Shown here one piece after another: positions 8,319 to 16,380 of a stretch of 45,278 bases of DNA (its first letter is position 1; each line of letters begins with the position of its first letter). This DNA comes from an uncultured Prevotella sp. (lineage in GTDB: Bacteria > Bacteroidota > Bacteroidia > Bacteroidales > Bacteroidaceae). The stretch lies in contig CADCEF010000016.1 of NCBI GenBank assembly GCA_902800365.1, positions 1 to 45,278 on the forward strand, given 5' to 3'. The notes beneath the pieces were generated by a model that ran no database searches, was not told where the DNA came from, and saw only the letters and a program-made list of their open reading frames with translations. The position numbers were made by a program, and so were the translations under genes.

Positions 8319-11113
8319 TGAATGATTCTATAGAGATAAAAGGGGCAAGAGTCAATAATCTAAAAAATATTGATGTAAAGATTCCCCGTAACCAATTCGT
8401 AGTAATTGCCGGAGTCAGTGGCTCCGGCAAATCATCTTTGGCCTTCGATACTCTGTATGCCGAAGGTCAACGCCGTTATGTAGAGAGCTTGTCGAGTTAC
8501 GCACGACAGTTCCTTGGCAGGATGAATAAACCTGAATGCGATTTTATACGTGGTATACCTCCTGCAATCGCTATTGAGCAGAAGGTAATATCCAGAAATC
8601 CACGAAGCACCGTTGGTACAAGTACTGAGATATACGAGTACCTCAGATTACTTTTTGCCCGCATAGGTCATACCTATTCACCAATCAGTGGATGTGAGGT
8701 AAAAAAGCACTCTACAGAGGATGTGGTGCAGAAGATGCTTGAGTTCTCAAAAGGAACTCGATTTGTGGTTATGGCACCTATCCATCTTCATGAGGGCCGC
8801 ACTATAGAACAACAACTCAAGACATACCAACTTGAGGGCTACGCCCGCATATATGTAAAGGGCGACTTCCAGCGTATAGATGAATACCTTGAAGCAAGGA
8901 AATACGATGATAGCGAGATTTATCTGGTTATCGATCGTCTTTCTGTTGATGACACCAAGGATGTCATAGCCCGCCTTGTAGACTCTGCAGAAACAGCTTT
9001 CTACGAGGGGCATGGTGAATTAAGACTACTCTTCCCACCAACCATTTTCTACGATTTCTCGATGAAGTTCGAGGCTGATGGCATGACATTCGAGGAGCCT
9101 TCCGACCAGATGTTCTCATTCAATTCACCAGCAGGAGCATGCCCCGAGTGTCAAGGCTTCGGACGTATTATCGGCATTGATGAGAAATTGGTTATTCCAA
9201 ACACCACCCTTTCTGTCTATGATGGATGTGTGGTATGCTGGCATGGCGAAAGAATGAAGGAGTGGAAAGAATGGTTCTGTCGTAATGCTGCGAAAGACGA
9301 TTTCCCTATCTTTGAGCCATACATGAATCTTAGTCAGAAACATAAAGACTGGTTGTGGCACGGACTTCCTTCAGACAAGGGAAAAGAAGAGAAGCCATGT
9401 ATCGACACCTTCTTTGATATGGTACGCGAGAACCAGTACAAGATACAATACAGAGTAATGCTGGCTAGATACAGAGGCAAGACAAACTGCCCAAAGTGTC
9501 ATGGAACACGTTTGAAACCAGAAGCTGATTATGTGAAGATAGGCGGACGAAGCATCACCGATCTTGTTCAAATGCCTGTAATTAAGGTAAAAGAATGGTT
9601 TGAACACCTGGAGCTCGACGAGCACGATGCAGAAATCGGAAAGCGCCTTCTTACTGAGATAAAGAACCGACTCCAGTTCCTGCTTGATGTTGGTCTTGGA
9701 TATCTTACTCTGAACCGACTTTCAAATACGCTTTCTGGTGGAGAGAGTCAGCGTATCAACCTTTGTACTTCTTTAGGAAGTTCGCTGGTAGGCTCGCTAT
9801 ATATCCTCGATGAGCCTAGTATCGGTCTGCACTCAAGAGATACCGACCGATTGATTCATGTGCTTAAAGAACTACAGTCATTAGGAAATACAGTAGTAGT
9901 TGTGGAGCATGACGAAGAAATAATGCGTGCTGCCGACCATCTGATAGATATAGGTCCTGATGCTGGACGACTTGGTGGCGAGGTAGTTTTCGATGGTGAC
10001 GCAAAAGAGGTTAACAAGGCTTCGCTCAAGAAGTGGCCTAAGAGCTATACTGTGAAATATCTTCTTCATCAAGAGGAGATTCCTGTACCAAAGTCACGTC
10101 GTCCCTGGAACAGATTCATCAATATCAAAGGTGCCCGCATGAACAACCTTAAGGGTATCGATGTAAAGATTCCACTAAATGTGATGACCGTGGTTACCGG
10201 AGTATCTGGTTCAGGAAAATCAAGTCTGATAAAAGGAATCCTCTACCCTGCCATGCGTCGCCGTATTGGTGAGGCATGCGATGCTCCAGGCGAATATCTG
10301 GGTCTTGAAGGCGATATGGATGCAATCAAGCATATAGAGTTTGTTGATCAGAATCCTATTGGCAAGAGCACACGCTCTAACCCTGCCACATACGTAAAGG
10401 CCTATGATGCAATACGCGAGCTCTATGCCGAACAGCCTCTCTCAAAACAGATGGGATTCACGCCACAATACTTCTCGTTTAATGCCGATGGCGGACGATG
10501 CGAAGAATGTAAGGGTGCAGGTGTAATTACTGTAGAGATGCAGTTCATGGCCGACTTGGTGCTTGAGTGTGAGGCATGTCATGGACACCGTTTTAAGAAA
10601 GAGATTCTCGATGTAAACTATCACGGAAAGAATGTTGATGATATCCTGAACATGACCATCACCGAGGCTATCGAGTTCTTCAAGGAACATGGCGATGCAA
10701 CTATCGTAAAGCGTCTGAAGACTCTCGAAGACGTAGGCTTGGGATACATAAAACTTGGACAGAACTCGTCTTCGCTCTCTGGTGGAGAAAACCAGCGCGT
10801 AAAGCTGGCCTACTTTATCGGACAAGAGAAGCAGGAACCAACGCTGTTTATTTTCGACGAACCTACCACGGGTCTTCATTTCCACGATATCCAAAGATTA
10901 CTTAAAGCCTTCGATGCTTTGATAGCAAGAGGCCACTCCATCCTCATTATCGAGCACAATATGGAGGTGATAAAATGTGCCGACCATGTGATAGACCTTG
11001 GTCCAGACGGAGGCGACAAAGGCGGAAGTCTGGTAGTAGCGGGAACGCCCGAGGAAGTCGCAGCATGCAAGGACAGCCTAACGGGCAAATACCTAAAAGA
11101 AAAATTAGAATAA
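8318..11113 (+). CDS. uvrA: Excinuclease ABC subunit A (UvrA paralogue)
   Basis: This 931-residue UvrA has two ABC ATPase modules. Walker A GVSGSGKSS occurs at 32-40 and again near 628-636; signature LSGGESQR near 472 and LSGGENQR near 820; Walker B ILDEPSIGLH near 496. The UvrB-binding insert (about 115-240) is present. UvrA scans DNA for bulky lesions and loads UvrB. Zinc modules: the pairs CPECQGFG and CPKCHG are present, and the C-terminal finger has CEEC and CEAC. However, the upstream Cys pair that in E. coli UvrA precedes FSFNNPAGACP is replaced by FEADGMTFEEPSD. Bacteroidetes often carry two uvrA genes and this is probably one of the pair. The start overlaps the uxaB stop by one base. 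Confidence 0.95.
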   Translation: MNDSIEIKGARVNNLKNIDVKIPRNQFVVIAGVSGSGKSSLAFDTLYAEGQRRYVESLSSYARQFLGRMNKPECDFIRGIPPAIAIEQKVISRNPRSTVGTSTEIYEYLRLLFARIGHTYSPISGCEVKKHSTEDVVQKMLEFSKGTRFVVMAPIHLHEGRTIEQQLKTYQLEGYARIYVKGDFQRIDEYLEARKYDDSEIYLVIDRLSVDDTKDVIARLVDSAETAFYEGHGELRLLFPPTIFYDFSMKFEADGMTFEEPSDQMFSFNSPAGACPECQGFGRIIGIDEKLVIPNTTLSVYDGCVVCWHGERMKEWKEWFCRNAAKDDFPIFEPYMNLSQKHKDWLWHGLPSDKGKEEKPCIDTFFDMVRENQYKIQYRVMLARYRGKTNCPKCHGTRLKPEADYVKIGGRSITDLVQMPVIKVKEWFEHLELDEHDAEIGKRLLTEIKNRLQFLLDVGLGYLTLNRLSNTLSGGESQRINLCTSLGSSLVGSLYILDEPSIGLHSRDTDRLIHVLKELQSLGNTVVVVEHDEEIMRAADHLIDIGPDAGRLGGEVVFDGDAKEVNKASLKKWPKSYTVKYLLHQEEIPVPKSRRPWNRFINIKGARMNNLKGIDVKIPLNVMTVVTGVSGSGKSSLIKGILYPAMRRRIGEACDAPGEYLGLEGDMDAIKHIEFVDQNPIGKSTRSNPATYVKAYDAIRELYAEQPLSKQMGFTPQYFSFNADGGRCEECKGAGVITVEMQFMADLVLECEACHGHRFKKEILDVNYHGKNVDDILNMTITEAIEFFKEHGDATIVKRLKTLEDVGLGYIKLGQNSSSLSGGENQRVKLAYFIGQEKQEPTLFIFDEPTTGLHFHDIQRLLKAFDALIARGHSILIIEHNMEVIKCADHVIDLGPDGGDKGGSLVVAGTPEEVAACKDSLTGKYLKEKLE

Positions 11114-11122
11114 GAAGATAAC

Positions 11123-13159
11123 TTGAGATACGACCAACAACTAATAAAATTACTACTGACCTTCATGCTTCTCGGCATGACTACCAGTTTATCAGCGACT
11201 AATAAAAAAGACTCGCTGATACTTAATCGTATCTTTGAATATCAAAAGACCCACACAGAGTATATCGATAGTCTGAAAGATCAGGTGTATGCAAAGATCC
11301 GCTATCATGTAGACAAGCGCAACTCCATTCTTTGGCTTATCCCCTCGATGTATGTCATGGCTAAAGACCCAAGGGATTATATACGTGAATCGTATAGCAA
11401 AGTGCTTTTCAAGAACGCACACGATTACGATATTAACAGCCAAGTACTCTCGGGCACTATCAGGGGCAATCGTACTGCAATGCCAACATTGTTGGATTAC
11501 ATGACGCCCAACATCTACGACATTGCTCTCTACGATGGACACATGCTGTCACCCTTCAACAAATGTAACCGTCGATATTATCGCTACTCCCAGAAGTTGC
11601 AGAGCGATGGAACAACCCGTCTTGATTTCCATCCCAAGAACTACAATACCCAGCTTCTTAACGGTTATGCCATCGTTGAGACTTCAACAGGCCGCATTAT
11701 CCGCACCATATTGAATGGCGAGTTCGATATGCTTACCTTCCGCACAGAGATTAGCCAAGGAACGGAAGGCGGACGCTCGATTATGCCTTCGCGCTGCACA
11801 ACAGCTGCTACATTCAGATTTGTAGGTAATAGGATTACAGCCCTCTTCGATGCCAATTACCACTGCGATAAAACTCTTCCAGATTCCATAACCAATACAT
11901 CAAGCAGAGAGTTAATGGATCAAGTCAGACCTACTCAACTCTCTGAGGCCGACAAGCTGATTTACGAGGCTTACGACATTAAGCATCGTCAGGATTCCTT
12001 GGTACAAGCACAAGACACCACACCCAAAAAACAGAGGCTCTTGAAGAGAATTTTCTGGGATACAATTGGCGATAACCTCATCACACCTATTAGTGCAGAA
12101 TCCGAAGATGCATCTTTCAGTATGTCGCCAATCATCAATCCGCTATACCTGAGCTATAGCCACGATAGAGGTGTGCGATACAAGATGCGTTTCCGTTCGC
12201 GTTACAGATTCTCTACTTACCGCTATCTCACGCTGAATCCTACTTTCGGTTATACCTTCAAGGACCATCAGTTCTACTTTACCGCACCGTTACGAATGAC
12301 CTATAACCCTAAGCGTAACGGATATGCCGAGGTTGTATTTGGAAACGGTAACCGTATCAGCAACTCCAGTGTGATGGATGTTATCAACAAGGAGCATCAG
12401 GATACTATCAATTTCGATAATACCGACATGGATAAGTTCAAGGACCAGATTTTCAGTGTGACCAACAACATCATGCTGTTCGACTGGTTCGACATCGAGA
12501 CCGGATTTATCTATCATCGTCGTACAGCTATAAACAAGGATTTGATGCGTCAATACGACATGCCCACCGAATATCGAAGCTTCGCACCTACCATAGGATT
12601 CAAGTTCCTGCCATGGCTCAATCGCGGTCCACTCATCTCTATCGACTACGAACGCGGTATCAAGGGTATTAATAAGTCCGACCTAGAATACGAGCGCTGG
12701 GAGGTTGATGCACAATGGAAGAAGAAGATACCAGGACTCAGGGTTCTGAACCTGCGAGCTGGCGGAGGACTATATACAAACAAGAAGGACAATCTTTTTG
12801 TTGACTTTGCTAATTTCCGCGACGAGAATCTTCCAGAAGGATGGGACGACGACTGGAGCGGTAACTTCCAATTGTTGGGAAGTCGTGTTTATAACGAGTC
12901 GGATTATTACATCCGAGGTAATATATCCTACGAGTCGCCCATGATGGCAGCAACATGGATTCCTTATTTGGGCAAGTATATCGAGAAAGAGCGCTTCTAC
13001 CTTAGTGGTGTATTACTTGAGCGCTCACGCCCATACTTCGAACTTGGTTATGGTTTCACCAACCGATACATCTCTGTAGGTGCCTTTGCAAGTTTCAAGA
13101 ACACCCATTTCGAACGAATAGGTGTAGAAGTTGAATTTGAACTTTTCAGAAGATGGTAA
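11123..13159 (+). CDS. DUF5686-family outer-membrane beta-barrel protein, TTG start
   Basis: This 678-residue protein matches the Bacteroidetes DUF5686 family by eye. A signal peptide is followed by the RYYRYSQKLQSDGTTRLDFHP region and then a long C-terminal half of alternating aromatic strands (from about 330) that ends in the barrel-type FELFRRW. Many relatives carry an N-terminal carboxypeptidase-regulatory-like domain, which is absent here. I favour the TTG at 11123 as start: it gives a basic N-terminus and a proper hydrophobic core (LLLTFMLLGMTTSLSA). The first ATG (11165) would leave too short a signal. The function of the family is unknown. It begins 10 bp after uvrA and overlaps the next gene by 7 bp. 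Confidence 0.75.
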   Translation: MRYDQQLIKLLLTFMLLGMTTSLSATNKKDSLILNRIFEYQKTHTEYIDSLKDQVYAKIRYHVDKRNSILWLIPSMYVMAKDPRDYIRESYSKVLFKNAHDYDINSQVLSGTIRGNRTAMPTLLDYMTPNIYDIALYDGHMLSPFNKCNRRYYRYSQKLQSDGTTRLDFHPKNYNTQLLNGYAIVETSTGRIIRTILNGEFDMLTFRTEISQGTEGGRSIMPSRCTTAATFRFVGNRITALFDANYHCDKTLPDSITNTSSRELMDQVRPTQLSEADKLIYEAYDIKHRQDSLVQAQDTTPKKQRLLKRIFWDTIGDNLITPISAESEDASFSMSPIINPLYLSYSHDRGVRYKMRFRSRYRFSTYRYLTLNPTFGYTFKDHQFYFTAPLRMTYNPKRNGYAEVVFGNGNRISNSSVMDVINKEHQDTINFDNTDMDKFKDQIFSVTNNIMLFDWFDIETGFIYHRRTAINKDLMRQYDMPTEYRSFAPTIGFKFLPWLNRGPLISIDYERGIKGINKSDLEYERWEVDAQWKKKIPGLRVLNLRAGGGLYTNKKDNLFVDFANFRDENLPEGWDDDWSGNFQLLGSRVYNESDYYIRGNISYESPMMAATWIPYLGKYIEKERFYLSGVLLERSRPYFELGYGFTNRYISVGAFASFKNTHFERIGVEVEFELFRRW

Positions 13160-16100
13160 ACGAATCAATAAAACCACTCACCGTATATAAAGCAAGTGCA
13201 GGAAGCGGAAAGACTTTTACACTTGCCACCGAATATATCCGATTGCTTGTAGAGAATCCTCAGAGCTATCGCAATATCCTTGCCGTAACCTTTACCAACA
13301 AGGCTACCGAGGAGATGAAGATGCGCATTCTGAGTCAGCTTTACGGCATATGGAAGCAGCTTCCCGAATCGAATAATTATCTTAAGAACATTCAAGAGAA
13401 AACGGGCCTCGCACCAAACGTTATCAGCGAACGTGCAGGTTTGGCACTCAACAATCTTACACATAACTATAATTACTTCCGCGTAGAAACCATCGACACA
13501 TTCTTCCAGAGTGTGTTACGCAACATGGCTCGCGAGCTCGACCTCACCACAAACCTCCGTATCGGACTGAATGACTATCAGGTTGAGGAGCTGGCGGTAG
13601 ACCAACTGATTGAAGACCTCACCACCACCGACGTTATGCTTCAGTGGATTCTGAAGTACGTTATGGAGAACATTTCCGACGACAAATCGTGGAATGTAAT
13701 AGCCCAAATAAAGAAGTTCGGTCAGAACATCTTCAAGGACTATTATAAAGAGGTAAGCATTACGCTCGAACAGAAGATGGGTGAGGCAGGATTCTTCGAG
13801 AACTACACCAATTGTCTTCGCGACTTGCGCAAAGCAGCCGAAGAATACATGAAGGAAATAGGCGAATCGTTCTTCGACACACTTGAGGGCGAAGGTCTGA
13901 GCGTCGACGATTTATCAAGCAAGCAGCGTGGTATAGCAAGCTTCTTCAACAAACTGCGTAATGGCATCTTCGATCCAAGCATCATCACCACTACTGTGGC
14001 AAACCACTTGGAGAACATTGAGAAGTGGTGTCCCAAAACCAACCCACGTCGCGATGCTGTGCTACAGGTGGTAGAATCGTCGCTGATACAGATATTGAAG
14101 TGTGCGGTCGAGGCTCAGGAAAAGCAATGGAAAATCTTCCAGTCGTCAAATCTCACCTTGCGCCATCTCAACCAACTCCGATTGCTAAGCAGCATTGAGA
14201 AAAAGGTGCGCGAGCTTAACGAGACAGAGAACCGCTTCCTGCTAAGCGACACTCAACAGCTGCTCCACTCGCTTATTGATGGTAGCGACTCGCCATTCAT
14301 CTTCGAGAAGATTGGCACACAACTGCAACACGTAATGATCGACGAGTTTCAGGACACCTCTACCATACAATGGCAGAACTTCAAGGTGCTGCTTGCCGAG
14401 ACTATGAGTCATGAAGACGGCAGCAATCTTATTGTGGGCGATGTAAAACAGAGCATATATCGTTGGCGTTCGGGCGATTGGCGATTGCTTAACGGCATTG
14501 AGGATCAGTTCAACTCCATGCTTATGGAGCTCAAGTCGCTCTCTACCAACTACCGCTCAACACGCAACGTTATCGACTTCAATAACACCTTCTTCCGCCA
14601 TGCGGCAAAGGTAGAATACCAAGCCCTTGAAGAACTTGAGTGCGACGAGCGCGAACAACTTGAAAAAGCTTATGCCGATATTGAGCAGAAAGTGCCAGAT
14701 GACAAGAAGGACGAAGGTCGTGTTACTATTGAGCTGCTGCCCAATAACGAATACCAGGAATCCATTTTAGAGCATACGGTAGAATATGTCAGAGAGCTCA
14801 TCGATGCAGGAGTGAGCCAAAAGGATATCGCCATCCTTGTACGATACAATAATCATATACCACTTATCGCCCAGTATTTCCTCGAGAATCTTCCCGAGGT
14901 TAGCATTGTGAGCGACGAAGCTTTCCGTCTCGAAGCATCGAGTGCTGTATGCCTTATGATTCAAGCATTGCATCTGCTACTCCACCCCGACGACCAACTC
15001 ACCAAGGCTGCTATCGTAAAGACTTGGCTTTGTACGGTTCAGGGCAAGGAACTAACAGATGATCAGTTCATGATTGCTGGCAACAACCTTGACGAATACC
15101 TGCCAGAGGCTTATATCGGCCACTTCGACGAATTACTCACCTTGCCACTCTATGAACTTGCCGAGAAGATTTACTCAATCTTCCAGTTGCACCTTCTTGA
15201 GGGCCAGGGAGCTTATCTCTGCGCGTTCTACGATCATCTGGCCAATTACGTAAACGAGAACACTACCGACATACAGTCGTTCCTTACTGAATGGGATGAA
15301 AACCTAAGCAAAAAGACTATCCAAAGCGACGAGACAAACGGCATCCGACTCATCTCCATCCACAAGTCAAAGGGTCTTGAGTTTGACCATGTCATTATCC
15401 CCTACTGCGATTGGACCTTGGAGAAATATAGCGATAATATCATCTGGTGCAAACCAAACGAGGCACCTTTCAACGATTTACCTATCGCGCCCATCGACTA
15501 TAGTCCAAAGATGATGGGCTCAATATATGAGAAGGAATATTTGCACGAACATCTGCAGAACACAGTCGACAATCTGAACCTGCTCTACGTAGCCTTTACA
15601 CGTGCGGCAAAGAGCCTTTATGTAGTAGGTAAGCGTGGTGTTAAGAACTCTCGCTCGGCACTCATCGAGTTATGCCTACCGCTTGTAGCAGAATCAATGC
15701 CAGAAGCTCAATTAGATGGTATGGAGGATAATGAGTCAGCTATTGTTTTCGAGTTCGGGACTTACGAAACAAGCCAACCCGAACTACCAAGCCAGAATAA
15801 TGAAAAAGAATCCAGCAACCCATTCCTTCAGAAGTCAGAGGCTATCAGTGTTTCTATCCGCACTTACGATAGCAAGGTAAACTTCCGCCAAAGTAACCGC
15901 AGCCGCGATTTCATTGAGGGCGAGGATATCGACCAGCAACGCCGATATATCCAGGCTGGTAGCATACTCCACGAGATATTCTCTACCATCCAAACAGAAA
16001 AGGATATTCCTGAAGCACTACAGAGATTGCAATTCGAAGGTATCCTATACGATGAGGAGATGACCGCCGAGCGAATCACATCCATGCTCCGCAAACGACT

Positions 16101-16380
16101 CTCTGACCCACGTGTTGCTTCGTGGTTCTCGCCACGCTGGACTCTATTCAACGAGTGTACCATTCTCTCTGTTGAGGATGGCGAGGTTCACGAGCATCGC
16201 CCCGACCGTGTTATGACTGATGGCGACGAGTGGATTGTTGTCGACTTTAAGTTTGGTCACCCCGACCCAGAGTACCATACTCAGGTACGCCGATATATGG
16301 ACCTGCTCTCATCAATGGGTCATCAGAACATCAAGGGCTACCTGTGGTACGTGTATAGTAATAAGATTGAAGAAGTATGA
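13153..16380 (+). CDS. addA: AddA/RecB-type UvrD helicase with C-terminal PD-(D/E)XK nuclease
   Basis: This 1075-residue protein carries a full superfamily 1 helicase set. Walker A is ASAGSGKT (14-21), Walker B IDEFQDTS (about 395-402), motif III VGDVKQSIYRWR, motif IV LSTNYRST, motif V GIRLISIHKSKGLEF and motif VI LLYVAFTRAAK. The C-terminus has the RecB-type nuclease: GSILHEIF (about 936), DRVMTDGDEWIVVDFKFG (about 1018-1035, with Asp and Lys of the active site) and QVRRYMDLL. With the next gene it should form an AddAB-type complex that resects double-strand breaks for RecA. It overlaps the DUF5686 gene by 7 bp and the AddB gene by 4 bp (ATGA). Confidence 0.92.
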   Translation: MVNESIKPLTVYKASAGSGKTFTLATEYIRLLVENPQSYRNILAVTFTNKATEEMKMRILSQLYGIWKQLPESNNYLKNIQEKTGLAPNVISERAGLALNNLTHNYNYFRVETIDTFFQSVLRNMARELDLTTNLRIGLNDYQVEELAVDQLIEDLTTTDVMLQWILKYVMENISDDKSWNVIAQIKKFGQNIFKDYYKEVSITLEQKMGEAGFFENYTNCLRDLRKAAEEYMKEIGESFFDTLEGEGLSVDDLSSKQRGIASFFNKLRNGIFDPSIITTTVANHLENIEKWCPKTNPRRDAVLQVVESSLIQILKCAVEAQEKQWKIFQSSNLTLRHLNQLRLLSSIEKKVRELNETENRFLLSDTQQLLHSLIDGSDSPFIFEKIGTQLQHVMIDEFQDTSTIQWQNFKVLLAETMSHEDGSNLIVGDVKQSIYRWRSGDWRLLNGIEDQFNSMLMELKSLSTNYRSTRNVIDFNNTFFRHAAKVEYQALEELECDEREQLEKAYADIEQKVPDDKKDEGRVTIELLPNNEYQESILEHTVEYVRELIDAGVSQKDIAILVRYNNHIPLIAQYFLENLPEVSIVSDEAFRLEASSAVCLMIQALHLLLHPDDQLTKAAIVKTWLCTVQGKELTDDQFMIAGNNLDEYLPEAYIGHFDELLTLPLYELAEKIYSIFQLHLLEGQGAYLCAFYDHLANYVNENTTDIQSFLTEWDENLSKKTIQSDETNGIRLISIHKSKGLEFDHVIIPYCDWTLEKYSDNIIWCKPNEAPFNDLPIAPIDYSPKMMGSIYEKEYLHEHLQNTVDNLNLLYVAFTRAAKSLYVVGKRGVKNSRSALIELCLPLVAESMPEAQLDGMEDNESAIVFEFGTYETSQPELPSQNNEKESSNPFLQKSEAISVSIRTYDSKVNFRQSNRSRDFIEGEDIDQQRRYIQAGSILHEIFSTIQTEKDIPEALQRLQFEGILYDEEMTAERITSMLRKRLSDPRVASWFSPRWTLFNECTILSVEDGEVHEHRPDRVMTDGDEWIVVDFKFGHPDPEYHTQVRRYMDLLSSMGHQNIKGYLWYVYSNKIEEV

